Origin: Dyella silvae | GTDB lineage: Bacteria; Pseudomonadota; Gammaproteobacteria; Xanthomonadales; Rhodanobacteraceae | Length of the DNA: 64,000 nucleotides | Assembly: GCF_026421305.1 (NCBI RefSeq) | Contig: NZ_JAPJBQ010000001.1 | Coordinates: 62,001 to 126,000, forward strand | Reading direction: 5' to 3' | Shown: in pieces, positions 8,717 to 18,658 of the stretch | Numbering within the stretch: the stretch's first letter is position 1 | Layout of the letters: each line of letters opens with the position of its first letter | Notes under the pieces: model-generated | Seen by the model: only the letters and a program-made list of their open reading frames with translations | The model's database searches: none | What the model was told of the DNA's origin: nothing | Translations under genes and position numbers: made by a program

Positions 8717-10876
8717 ATGCGAGCAATGAACAAACTGCTGGCTGCAGCGATAGGACTGGCCATGGCGACCGCCGCGCAAGCCGATGAAGGTATGTGGATG
8801 CCCTCGCAGTTGCCGGCCATTGGCAAGCAGCTGCGTGCGGCTGGCTACCAGGGCAACCCTGCCGATCTGGCCGACCTGACCAAGGCGCCGCTGAACGCGG
8901 TGGTGAAAGTGGGCGGCGCCACGGGTGCCTTTGTCAGCAGCGATGGCCTGGTGCTTACCAATCACCACGTGGCGTTCGGGGTCATTCAGTACAACAGCAA
9001 TGCGCAGCGCGACCTGATCCAGAACGGCTTCGTGTCGCACGAGCGCGCGGAAGAGCTGCCCGCCAATCCGGATTTCCGTCTGCGCGTCACCACCGGTTTC
9101 GACAAGGTCACCGACAAGGTGCTGGCCACCTCCAGAGGCAAGAGCGGGCGGGCCTATTTCGATGCGGTCGACGCCAGCAGCAAGGCGCTGGTGGCCGAGT
9201 GCGAGCGTGAGCCGGGCATGCGCTGCAGCGTGGTCAACATGTTCTACGGGCGCGACTTCTATCTGGTCAAACAGCTCGAGCTGCGGGACGTGCGACTGGT
9301 CTATGCGCCGCCGCGTGCCATCGGCAACTACGGCGACGAGGTCGACAACTTCGTTTGGCCGCGTCATGCCGGCGACTTCACTCTGCTGCGTGCCTACGTC
9401 GGACCCGACGGCAAGCCGGCGGATTACGCCAAGGACAACGTGCCTTATCACCCTCCGGCCCATCTGCAGGTGGCCACGCAGGGCGTCCGCGAAGGGGATT
9501 TCGTGATGCTGGCCGGCTACCCGGGCATCACCTATCGCCACCGTACGGCCGCCGAGTTCGCAGATCAGGTGCAATGGCGCTTGCCGACGACGGTCCAGGT
9601 GATGCAGCAACTGCAGGCGGTGATCGAGGACACCGGGCGGGAGGACCGTCAGGCAGCTATCCGCTACGCCTCTCAACTGCAATCGCTGAAGAACGGCATT
9701 AAGCGTTTCATCGGTGAACTGGATGGCCTTAAGCGCAGTGATGCTGTCGCTATCCGGCGCAAGGACGAGGATGCGATGCTGGCCTGGCTTGCGTCGCAGC
9801 AAGAGGCAAGTACCTTGCGTCCGCAGATTGACCAGATGAATCAGCTCATCGCAACGGCCAATGCCATGCGCGAACGCGATTTGTTGCTGGGGCTGCTGCA
9901 ATCGCAGACGCAGCTGATGCGCTCGGCGCTGACCTTGCAGCGGCTCGCCCACGAGCGCGGCAAGCCGGATGCGCAACGCGAAGCGGGTTATCAGCAACGT
10001 GACGAGGATCTGATCGCCGGCATGTTGCGTCAGGTGCAGCGTCGCTACGATTCGGCGGTCGAAAAGCAGCTGCTGAGCGCTTTGCTCATTCGCTACCAGA
10101 AGCTGCCCGATGCACAGCGGGTGCCCGAATTCGACGCCGCCTTCGGGCGCACGCCTGCCGAGCTGAAAGCGAAACTGGATCATGTGTACGCAGCCACTCG
10201 ACTGGGTGACGAGGCACAGCGGCTGCAATGGTTGAAGGCCGATGCGATGGCGTTCCATCAGTCGGACGATGCGCTGTTGGAGCTGGCCGCACAGCTGCAG
10301 CCGGCACTGCTGCGCATGGACGATGAGCGCAAAGCGCGCGAAGGCGATCTGCTGCGTCTGCGACCGGCTTACATGGAGGCGTTGATCGCGTATCGTGAAA
10401 AGCAGGGGCGCGCGGTGTATCCGGACGCGAACGCCACGCTGCGCGTGAGCTACGGCAAGGTGACGCCGCTGAAGGCGCGTGATGGCGTTTCGTACGAACC
10501 GCTGACCACCACCCGGGGCATCGTTGAAAAGAACACCGGCGCCGAGCCGTTCGACGCACCCAAGCCGTTGCTGGACGCCATTGCGAAGGGCGATTACCGG
10601 GGCTATGCCGACGCCGGGAGCGGCGTCATGCCGGTGGACTTCCTCAGCAACCTCGACACGACGGGCGGCAACTCCGGTTCGCCCGTGCTCAATGCCAAGG
10701 GCGAACTGGTGGGCCTCAACTTTGACAGCAACTGGGAAGCGGTCAGCGCCAGCTGGATGTTCGACCCCCGCTACAAGCGCGCCATCCACGTTGACCTGCG
10801 CTACATGCGCTGGCTGATGGACAAGGTCTACCCGGCGCCGCGGCTGCTTGAAGAGTTGGGCGTGCCCGCGCACTGA
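8717..10876 (+). CDS. S46-family dipeptidyl-peptidase (DPP7/DPP11 type)
   Basis: A 719-residue exported serine exopeptidase that removes dipeptides from the N-terminus of peptides in the periplasm. A signal peptide (MNKLLAAAIGLAMATAAQA) is followed by DEGMWMPSQLP, typical of the mature N-terminus. Catalytic residues visible are His83/His84 (LTNHHVAFG), the Asp in GDFTLLR, and Ser653 (TTGGNSGSPVLN). Family length is about 700-720. I cannot decide from sequence whether it prefers hydrophobic (DPP7) or acidic (DPP11) residues. The ATG at 8717 has CGAGGG upstream; the ATG at 8726 is also possible. A REP-like repeat follows the stop codon. Confidence 0.92.
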   Translation: MRAMNKLLAAAIGLAMATAAQADEGMWMPSQLPAIGKQLRAAGYQGNPADLADLTKAPLNAVVKVGGATGAFVSSDGLVLTNHHVAFGVIQYNSNAQRDLIQNGFVSHERAEELPANPDFRLRVTTGFDKVTDKVLATSRGKSGRAYFDAVDASSKALVAECEREPGMRCSVVNMFYGRDFYLVKQLELRDVRLVYAPPRAIGNYGDEVDNFVWPRHAGDFTLLRAYVGPDGKPADYAKDNVPYHPPAHLQVATQGVREGDFVMLAGYPGITYRHRTAAEFADQVQWRLPTTVQVMQQLQAVIEDTGREDRQAAIRYASQLQSLKNGIKRFIGELDGLKRSDAVAIRRKDEDAMLAWLASQQEASTLRPQIDQMNQLIATANAMRERDLLLGLLQSQTQLMRSALTLQRLAHERGKPDAQREAGYQQRDEDLIAGMLRQVQRRYDSAVEKQLLSALLIRYQKLPDAQRVPEFDAAFGRTPAELKAKLDHVYAATRLGDEAQRLQWLKADAMAFHQSDDALLELAAQLQPALLRMDDERKAREGDLLRLRPAYMEALIAYREKQGRAVYPDANATLRVSYGKVTPLKARDGVSYEPLTTTRGIVEKNTGAEPFDAPKPLLDAIAKGDYRGYADAGSGVMPVDFLSNLDTTGGNSGSPVLNAKGELVGLNFDSNWEAVSASWMFDPRYKRAIHVDLRYMRWLMDKVYPAPRLLEELGVPAH

Positions 10877-10896
10877 GCAGAACGTAACTCCCTTAG

Positions 10897-10964
10897 GTAA
10901 GGGCGCACTTGTGCGCGACCGGTGCGTAATGGTCTGCCCCGGTCGCGCACACGTGCGCTCCTGC
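10897..10964. repeat. REP-like inverted repeat pair, copy 2
   Basis: GTAAGGGCGCACTTGTGCGC at 10897-10916 faces an inverted partner at 10941-10964 (ending GTGCGCTCCTGC). Both halves match copy 1 at 2267-2343 apart from a few bases. Copy 2 has a shorter, unrelated 20-base spacer. It also lies just after a stop codon on the plus strand. Confidence 0.75.
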
Positions 10965-11059
10965 AAGCGGAAGGATTGGCAGGAGTTCACACCGGTTTCA
11001 TCGCTGGAGGCGTCCAGTTAACGTCTCTTTTGGGGGCCATACAGGCCTTTGGGGGCGTT

Positions 11060-11815
11060 ATGAATCTCCACGAGAATGACTGCTGTACGACACAGGCAGA
11101 CGCCGGGCGCCGCACGCTTTTGAAATCCGCTCTAGGCCTCACTGCCTTAGGGCTCCTGGGAGGCGTACCCGCGCTTATCCCGGGTGTGGCGGAAGCGGCT
11201 GCGTTGACCAAGGAGCAACGCGACCGTCTGTCGCCTGATCAGATCATCGCGCTGATGAAGGAAGGCAACGAGCGCTTCCGTACCGGCAAAATGCAGTCGC
11301 ACGACTATCTTGCACAGAAGCGCGCGAGCGCCGCTGGCCAATATCCCGCCGCCGTCATCCTCAGTTGCATCGATTCGCGTGCGCCTGCCGAGATCATTCT
11401 GGACGCAGGTATAGGCGATACATTCAATGCCCGCGTGGCCGGCAACATCATCAATGACGATCTGCTGGGCAGCCTGGAATTTGCGTGTGCACTGGCGGGC
11501 GCCAAGGTCGTACTGGTGATGGGGCATACGGCCTGCGGTGCTATCAAAGGTGCCATTGATAGCGCCAAGCTCGGCAACCTCACTGGTTTGCTCGACAAGA
11601 TCAAGCCGGCCGTCGAAGCCACGCAGTTCACTGGCGAGCGAAGCAGCAAGAATGACGCTTTTGTCGATGCCGTAGCCGCTACCAATGTACGTCGGACCAT
11701 CGATGAGATGCGCCGCCGCAGCGAGGTGCTCGCGGGGCTGGAGAAGGACGGCAAGATCAAGATCGTCGGCTCGATGTATCAGCTCGTCGGCGGCAAGGTG
11801 GAGTTCTACGCCTGA
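11060..11815 (+). CDS. TAT-exported beta-class carbonic anhydrase
   Basis: A 251-residue carbonic anhydrase interconverting CO2 and bicarbonate. Zinc ligands Cys103 (LSCIDSRAPAE), His156 and Cys159 (GHTACGA) and the Asp105-Arg107 dyad are all present, which marks the beta class. Unlike most beta enzymes it starts with a twin-arginine signal: GRRTLLKSALGLTALGLL (residues 16-33), with a likely cleavage near AEA at 44-46. It should therefore fold in the cytoplasm with zinc and act in the periplasm. ATG 11060 is chosen because the longer frame runs into the upstream REP element. A second, cytosolic beta enzyme lies at 60088-60771. Confidence 0.9.
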   Translation: MNLHENDCCTTQADAGRRTLLKSALGLTALGLLGGVPALIPGVAEAAALTKEQRDRLSPDQIIALMKEGNERFRTGKMQSHDYLAQKRASAAGQYPAAVILSCIDSRAPAEIILDAGIGDTFNARVAGNIINDDLLGSLEFACALAGAKVVLVMGHTACGAIKGAIDSAKLGNLTGLLDKIKPAVEATQFTGERSSKNDAFVDAVAATNVRRTIDEMRRRSEVLAGLEKDGKIKIVGSMYQLVGGKVEFYA

Positions 11816-11864
11816 GCCTTCGCGCTCCTGCTGGAATCGGCAGATTCGCCGGTAGAATGGGCGG

Positions 11865-12815
11865 ATGCCGATCGATCAGCGCCCGCTTGCCGTGTTTCTG
11901 ATGGGCCCGACCGCGTCGGGCAAGACCGCGCTTGCGTGCGAATTGAGCGAACAATTTCCGGTAGAACTGATCAGCGTCGATTCCGCGCTGGTCTATCGCG
12001 GCATGGATATCGGTACCGCGAAGCCGGATGCCGCCACGCTCGCGCGCTATCCTCACCGCCTCATCGATATCCGCGATCCCGCCGAGCCTTACTCGGCAGC
12101 GGACTTTCGGCAGGATGCCGTCGCAGCCATGCAGGGCATCACGGCCAAGGGCAAGGTGCCATTGCTGGTTGGCGGAACGGGTCTGTACTTCCGCGCTTTG
12201 CAACAGGGCTTGTCTCAGCTGCCGGTAGCGGACCCCGCCATTCGCGAACGGCTCACGAGCGAAGCCACGGCGCTGGGTTGGTCTGCGCTGCATGAACGAC
12301 TGCGACAAAAGGATCCCGCTGCCGCTGGCCGCATCGGCCCCAATGATGCGCAGCGCATACAACGCGCGCTGGAAGTGATCGAGCTCACCGGGCGCCCTTT
12401 GTCTGACCAGCAGCAAGGCGGCAACGGCCTGCGCTTCCCCTGGCGTGTGCTCAAGCTTGCTTTGTTGCCTGCGGATCGTGCGCCGCTACACGTCCGGATC
12501 GCCCAGCGCTTCGACGCCATGGTCGCTGCGAATTTTCTGGATGAAGTTCGCGCACTGCGCACGCGTGGCGACCTGCATGAGGATCTCCCGGCGATCCGGG
12601 CCGTCGGTTATCGCCAGGCCTGGGAATATCTGGACGGCCAGTCGGATGCGGCAACGTTTCGCGATCGCGGCATTTTTGCGACGCGCCAACTTGCCAAGCG
12701 GCAGATCACCTGGTTGCGCAGCGAGCTGGATGCTCGCGTGCTTGATCCGGACCGACCGCTTCTGAGAGAGCGGGCGCGGGACGCCCTGCAACTGTTTCTC
12801 GGCGAGCCGATGTAG
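11865..12815 (+). CDS. miaA: tRNA dimethylallyltransferase
   Basis: A 316-residue enzyme that transfers a dimethylallyl group to A37 of tRNAs reading UNN codons, the first step to ms2i6A. The P-loop GPTASGKT (residues 14-21), [16 protein letters not shown] and [11 protein letters not shown] are the family signatures. Length matches E. coli MiaA (316). It heads the conserved miaA-hfq-hflX-hflK-hflC order. There are 162 bases before hfq, so hfq may also have its own promoter. Confidence 0.97.
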   Translation: MPIDQRPLAVFLMGPTASGKTALACELSEQFPVELISVDSALVYRGMDIGTAKPDAATLARYPHRLIDIRDPAEPYSAADFRQDAVAAMQGITAKGKVPLLVGGTGLYFRALQQGLSQLPVADPAIRERLTSEATALGWSALHERLRQKDPAAAGRIGPNDAQRIQRALEVIELTGRPLSDQQQGGNGLRFPWRVLKLALLPADRAPLHVRIAQRFDAMVAANFLDEVRALRTRGDLHEDLPAIRAVGYRQAWEYLDGQSDAATFRDRGIFATRQLAKRQITWLRSELDARVLDPDRPLLRERARDALQLFLGEPM

Positions 12816-12977
12816 CCATCGGTGAGACGCCATCTGAACGTCTTTTTCACACCTCGTAGATGGAAGCATTTTCTCTTTCATCAACGGTTTAAAAGTGGTT
12901 AATATTCATAAGTCTTGGGCCGGGGCGCCTTGCGCGTCTTTTCTCCGGCCCGTCCGTTTGCAAGGGGAGAACAAGAA

Positions 12978-13247
12978 ATGTCCAAAGGGCAATCGTTGCA
13001 AGATCCATTTCTCAATGCACTGCGCCGGGAGCGCGTTCCGGTCGCCATCTACCTGGTCAACGGCATCAAGCTTCAGGGCACCATCGAATCTTTCGATCAG
13101 TTCGTCGTGCTGTTGCGCAACCAGGTGAGCCAGATGGTCTACAAGCACGCCATCTCCACCGTGGTGCCGAGCCGCAACGTGCGTGTCGGCAATGGTCATG
13201 AGGGTCATCCCGACACGGCCATGGCGGCCGGCGACACGGAAGGTTGA
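12978..13247 (+). CDS. hfq: RNA chaperone Hfq
   Basis: An 89-residue Sm-like hexamer-forming protein that pairs small RNAs with target mRNAs. Residues 1-66 match the conserved core: [33 protein letters not shown] (Sm1) and [12 protein letters not shown] (Sm2 with the YKH signature). The C-terminal tail is short (about 20 residues) against about 36 in E. coli. The ATG at 12978 follows AAGGGGAGAA. Upstream, TAATAT at 12900-12905 with TTCATC 17 bases before it could be a promoter, but the -35 match is weak. Confidence 0.97.
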   Translation: MSKGQSLQDPFLNALRRERVPVAIYLVNGIKLQGTIESFDQFVVLLRNQVSQMVYKHAISTVVPSRNVRVGNGHEGHPDTAMAAGDTEG

Positions 13248-13385
13248 TTCAGCGAGGCGGGCAACCCATCTGAGTAGGGACGGCGCCTGGCTAGTCCGGC
13301 GTCGACATACACTCTCCACTCCAGCCAACGCTGCGGGCGATCGTGCCCGCGGCGTGGCATCGCTGATATAGGTCTATCCGCCCTC

Positions 13386-14702
13386 GTGTTTGATCGTCAA
13401 AAGAAAGGCGAACGCGCCGTACTGGTTCTCCCGCACTCGCGCGGCATGGGTGATGCGGAGCGACGCGCCGAAGAGTTCGCCGAGCTGGCCGGGTCGGCTG
13501 GTGCCGAGATTCTCGGCAGCATCACTGCACGCGTCGACGTTCCCAATCCCCGCTATTACATCGGCACCGGCAAGGCCGATGAGGTGGCCGAGGCCGCGCG
13601 CGCTCTCGAAGCGGATCTGGTGCTGATCGACCACCTCCTGACGCCCGTGCAGGAGCGCAACCTCGAAAAGCTGCTCAATATCCGTGTGGTGGACCGCGCT
13701 GGCCTGATCCTGGACATCTTTGCCCAGCGTGCCCGCTCGCACGAAGGCAAGCTGGAAGTAGAACTGGCTCAGCTCAAGCACCTTGCTACCCGTTTGGTGC
13801 GTGGCTGGACCCATCTGGATGCCCAGCGTGGCGGTGCCATCGGCAACCGCGGTCCGGGCGAAACTCAGCTTGAAACCGATCGCCGCCTGCTCGCCGAGCG
13901 GGTGAAGATGCTCAGCAAGCGGCTGGAGAAGGTGCAGACCCAGCGTGTGCAGCAGCGCCGCGCCCGTCTGCGCAACACTGTGCCCAGGGTGGCGCTGGTG
14001 GGTTACACCAACGCCGGCAAGTCCACGCTGTTCAATGTGCTCACCGAAGGTGAGGTGTTTGCCGCTGATCTGCTGTTCGCCACGCTGGACCCGACGGTGC
14101 GCAAGCTCGATGGTCTGTCCTGCGGGCCGGCGGTGCTGGCCGATACCGTCGGTTTCATCCGCGAACTGCCGCACGACCTGGTGGCCGCTTTCCGCGGCAC
14201 CCTGGCCGAGGCGCGCGACGCCGACTTGTTGCTGCACGTCAGCGATGCCGCCGACGAGGAGCGCGAGCGGCTGGCGCGGGTGGTCGACACCGTGCTCGAA
14301 GAGATCGACGCGGGCGACCTGCCGCAGCTGCGCGTCATGAACAAGATCGACCTGGCGGGGATGGAGCCGCGCATCGATCGCGATGGCGATGGCCGGCCGA
14401 CCACGGTCTGGCTGTCGGCGGCGACCGGACAGGGGCTGGATCTGTTGCGTCAGGCGCTGGGCGAGCTGCTGGGCGGGGAGCGCGTGCAATCGGAGTTGCG
14501 TCTGCCACATTCCGCTGGCCGTCTGCATGCCCGCCTCAAGGCGGCTGGCGCCATTGCCGGCGAAGAGGTGGACGAAGAAGGCTGGCGCCTGAGCATCGAC
14601 GCTCCGCGCAGCGTCATCGCCCCGCTCAGTGGTGGCAGCGCCGCTGAGGCCGCGCTGCTGCGCAGCCTGCTCGGCACCGCAGAAGAGCCTGAAACCCTGT
14701 AG
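13386..14702 (+). CDS. hflX: ribosome-associated GTPase HflX
   Basis: A 438-residue GTPase that splits stalled or heat-damaged ribosomes. The N-terminal HflX domain contains YYIGTGKADEV and the glycine-rich GGAIGNRGPGETQLETDRR. The GTPase domain carries G1 GYTNAGKST, G3 DTVGFI and G4 NKID. Translation appears to start at a GTG (13386, GTGTTTGATCGT) with a poor ribosome binding site, since no in-frame ATG fits the family N-terminus. It lies between hfq and hflKC as in E. coli. Confidence 0.95.
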   Translation: MFDRQKKGERAVLVLPHSRGMGDAERRAEEFAELAGSAGAEILGSITARVDVPNPRYYIGTGKADEVAEAARALEADLVLIDHLLTPVQERNLEKLLNIRVVDRAGLILDIFAQRARSHEGKLEVELAQLKHLATRLVRGWTHLDAQRGGAIGNRGPGETQLETDRRLLAERVKMLSKRLEKVQTQRVQQRRARLRNTVPRVALVGYTNAGKSTLFNVLTEGEVFAADLLFATLDPTVRKLDGLSCGPAVLADTVGFIRELPHDLVAAFRGTLAEARDADLLLHVSDAADEERERLARVVDTVLEEIDAGDLPQLRVMNKIDLAGMEPRIDRDGDGRPTTVWLSAATGQGLDLLRQALGELLGGERVQSELRLPHSAGRLHARLKAAGAIAGEEVDEEGWRLSIDAPRSVIAPLSGGSAAEAALLRSLLGTAEEPETL

Positions 14703-14879
14703 GAGCGGGACGAGGAGGGAATCCCTGTCCGGCTCTGATAGAATGCCCAGTGTTTGTGCGGCCATCCGTGCCTCGGCGGCACACTTGCCACGACAAGCCC
14801 CCGACACCATGCCCAAACCCGCTCAACGCGCTTTCCGGCTAATGCTGCCGGCCTCCCAGCGGCCTCAAGGAGACTGACC

Positions 14880-16034
14880 ATGGCCTGGAACGAACCCGGC
14901 AACAACGGGCAACGTGATCCCTGGGGCAAGAACCGCCAGCCCGGCAACAAGCCGGGTCTGGAGGACATGCTCAAGCAAATCCGCGACCGCCTCGGCAAAC
15001 TGGGTGGCGGTGCCGGTGGCGTGTTCACCATCCTGCTGGCCTTTCTGCTGGTGTGGCTGGTGATGAGCAGCTACACCATTGTCGATGCCCGTCAGGCTGG
15101 CGTGGTACTGCGTTTCGGCAAGTACTCCCGTACGTTGCCGCCGGGTTTCCACTTCAAGTTACCGGGTCCGGTGGAGACGGTGACCAAGGTCGGTACCACC
15201 GAAGTGCGTTCGGTGTCCGACAAAGTGCGCATGCTGACCAGCGACGAGAACATCATCTCGGTCGATTTCAACGTGCAGTACCAGGTGTCCGATGCCCGCA
15301 AGTACCTGTTCTCGCTGAGCGGTCCGCCGGAGGACACGCTGCGCCAGGCAGCTGAGGCCGCCGTGCGCACGGTGGTGGGCGCCAACATCATGGACAACAT
15401 TCTTACCAGTCAGGGTACGGAGCCGGTCGCCGCGCCTGCATCGGCCAGCAGCACGACGGCCCCCGCCGCGCCAGCCGCTACGGCAGTCAATGCGCAGACG
15501 CGCGACACGCTGCAGCAGCAGACTCGCGAGATCCTCCAGGCCACTCTGAACGAATACGACGCCGGCCTGGTGGTCACTGACGTGAGCTTCCAGAACGTGG
15601 CGCCGCCGCAGGAAGTGAAGGACGCCTTCGACGACGTCAACGCCGCCCGCGAAGACAAGCAAGGTACCGAGAATAACGCGCGCGCCTACGCCAGCCAGGT
15701 GGTGCCGGTGGCTCGCGGCGATGCCTCGCGCATCTCCGCCGAAGCCCAGGGCTATTCCGCGCAACGCGTGGCAACGGCCACGGGCGATGCCTCCCGCTTC
15801 AATCTGATTCTCAAGGAATACAAGGCTGCGCCGGACGTGACCCGCCGCCGCCTGTGGCTCGAAACCGTCGAGGACGTGATGTCCAACAACCCGAAGGTGC
15901 TGGATGGTTCCGGTGGCCGCAACATGATTTATCTGCCGCTCGATCGCGCGGCGGGTAAGGAAGTGCAGGGCGTGGGCGCGGTGATGCAGTCCGCTGCCAG
16001 CGACAGCCTGACTGGCAAGGAGAAGCAGCCATGA
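14880..16034 (+). CDS. hflK: FtsH protease modulator HflK
   Basis: A 384-residue SPFH/prohibitin-family membrane protein. With HflC it forms a large periplasmic cage around the FtsH protease. A Gly/Asn-rich cytoplasmic start (MAWNEPGNNGQRDPWG) precedes one membrane segment (about residues 45-65, VFTILLAFLLVWLVMSSY) and the SPFH domain. About residues 180-207 form a low-complexity Ala/Ser/Thr/Pro insert inside the SPFH domain (AAPASASSTTAPAAPAAT) that I do not know from E. coli HflK. The ATG at 14880 follows AAGGAGA. The stop overlaps the hflC start by 4 bases (ATGA), indicating coupled translation. Confidence 0.93.
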   Translation: MAWNEPGNNGQRDPWGKNRQPGNKPGLEDMLKQIRDRLGKLGGGAGGVFTILLAFLLVWLVMSSYTIVDARQAGVVLRFGKYSRTLPPGFHFKLPGPVETVTKVGTTEVRSVSDKVRMLTSDENIISVDFNVQYQVSDARKYLFSLSGPPEDTLRQAAEAAVRTVVGANIMDNILTSQGTEPVAAPASASSTTAPAAPAATAVNAQTRDTLQQQTREILQATLNEYDAGLVVTDVSFQNVAPPQEVKDAFDDVNAAREDKQGTENNARAYASQVVPVARGDASRISAEAQGYSAQRVATATGDASRFNLILKEYKAAPDVTRRRLWLETVEDVMSNNPKVLDGSGGRNMIYLPLDRAAGKEVQGVGAVMQSAASDSLTGKEKQP

Positions 16035-16900
16035 AATTCGCCGTCGGCATTATCGCCGTGCTGATCGCGCTGCTCGGCTTCAACAGCCTGTTCGTGGTGC
16101 ACGAAGGCCAGACTGCGCTCGTGTTGCAGTTCGGCCGCATCGTGCGCACCGGCGACCAGCCGGGCCTGCATGCCAAGCTGCCCTTCATCCAGCAGGTGAT
16201 GACCTTCGATAACCGCATCCTCACGCTGGAAGCGCAGCCCGAGCGTTATTTCACCTCCGAGAAGAAGAGCGTCAACGTCGACTTCTACGTGAAGTGGCGC
16301 ATCGCCGACAACGCCGCGTATTACCGCGCGACCGCCGGCGACGAGTTGCAGGCAGCCAACCGCCTGTCTCCCATCGTGAAGGACGCGCTGCGCTTTGAGT
16401 TCAATGGCCGCACCCTGCAGGAACTGGTTGCCGCCGGCCGCAAGGACGTTACCGAACGCGTGCGCAAGCAGACCGATGCAGCCTCGCGCAAGAATCTCGG
16501 AATCGCCGTGGTTGATGTGCGCATCAAGCGTATCGACCTGCCGGACGAAGTGAGCGAGTCGGTGTACAAGCGTATGCGTGCCGAGCGCGCGCAGCTGGCC
16601 AACGAGCTGCGCTTCACCGGCCAGCAGGCCGCCGAAACCATCAAGGCTGATGCCGATCGCCAGTCGCAGGTCATCAAGGCCGAAGCCGAGCGTGACGCGG
16701 CCAAGGTGCGCGGTGAGGGCGATGCCCAGGCGGCTGCCATCTACGCCCAGGCCTACGGCCAGGACCCGGAGTTCTTCGCGTTTTATCGAAGCCTCTCCGC
16801 GTACCGTACGTCGTTCAAGGACGGCAAGGGTGTGCTGGTGCTCAAGCCGGATTCGGAGTTCTTGCGGTATTTCAACGACGGCGCGTCGTCACGGCACTGA
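16031..16900 (+). CDS. hflC: FtsH protease modulator HflC
   Basis: A 289-residue SPFH-domain partner of HflK. An N-terminal membrane anchor (KFAVGIIAVLIALLGFNSLF) is followed by VVHEGQTALVLQFGRIV, typical of HflC. The SPFH domain and an Ala/Glu/Arg-rich helical part (RQSQVIKAEAERDAAKVRGE) build the cage wall in the known complex, and the end shows FFAFYRSLSAYR. Start overlaps the hflK stop by 4 bases. It lies in the hflX-hflK-hflC-DUF2065-purA order. Confidence 0.95.
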   Translation: MKFAVGIIAVLIALLGFNSLFVVHEGQTALVLQFGRIVRTGDQPGLHAKLPFIQQVMTFDNRILTLEAQPERYFTSEKKSVNVDFYVKWRIADNAAYYRATAGDELQAANRLSPIVKDALRFEFNGRTLQELVAAGRKDVTERVRKQTDAASRKNLGIAVVDVRIKRIDLPDEVSESVYKRMRAERAQLANELRFTGQQAAETIKADADRQSQVIKAEAERDAAKVRGEGDAQAAAIYAQAYGQDPEFFAFYRSLSAYRTSFKDGKGVLVLKPDSEFLRYFNDGASSRH

Positions 16901-16913
16901 GTGGTGACGGGCG

Positions 16914-17099
16914 ATGCCGCGTGAGCTGGTGGTTGCATTGTGTCTGGTGCTGGTGATCGAAGGGCTGGTGCTGTTCGCCGCGCCGCGTGGCTGGCAAGCC
17001 ACCATGCGCGAAGCGGTGAAACTCAGCCCGCGCATGCTGCGCTTGTTTGGCGCAGCGGCTATCGGCGTCGGATTGATAGCGCTGCAGCTGGTGCATTGA
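16914..17099 (+). CDS. DUF2065 (YjeT-like) small membrane protein
   Basis: A 61-residue protein with two membrane segments (ELVVALCLVLVIEGLVLFA and RLFGAAAIGVGLIALQLV) around an AAPRGWQATMREA loop. It matches the DUF2065 family, encoded between hflC and purA in many gammaproteobacteria. Its role is not known. Position suggests a link to the HflKC-FtsH membrane complex, which is inference. It starts 14 bases after hflC. Confidence 0.85.
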   Translation: MPRELVVALCLVLVIEGLVLFAAPRGWQATMREAVKLSPRMLRLFGAAAIGVGLIALQLVH

Positions 17100-17111
17100 G
17101 TTAATACGGCG

Positions 17112-18544
<1,433 letters not shown>

Positions 18545-18565
18545 TCGTTGCCACGCATGGATGAC

Positions 18566-18594
18566 AAAAAGCCCCGCCATGTGCGGGGCTTTTT
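18566..18594 (+). terminator. intrinsic terminator after purA
   Basis: AAAAAGCCCCGC (18566-18577) pairs with GCGGGGCTTTTT (18583-18594) around CATGT. The A-run on the left makes it usable on both strands, so it may also serve the convergent chitinase gene. Confidence 0.9.
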
Positions 18595-18658
18595 GTTTCC
18601 CTATGCAACGAGGAGGGGATCGCGAGCCGGATGATGAGCCCGGCTCGCGTGGTGTCAA

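Noticed and set aside
8567-10990. An 807-codon open frame opposite the S46 peptidase gene
   Set aside because: It mirrors the codon pattern of the clear peptidase gene on the other strand, a common effect of high GC; no domain is visible. The same holds for long frames opposite ompA, kbl, hflX, purA, gcvP, fdsB, moaA, rnr and sulP.
12825-12847. A terminator between miaA and hfq
   Set aside because: AGACG and CGTCT with a T-run give only a 5-bp stem, too weak to call.
14698-14745. A REP copy or promoter after hflX
   Set aside because: GTAGGAGCG matches the REP start, but no palindrome follows; TAGAAT at 14739 has no -35.
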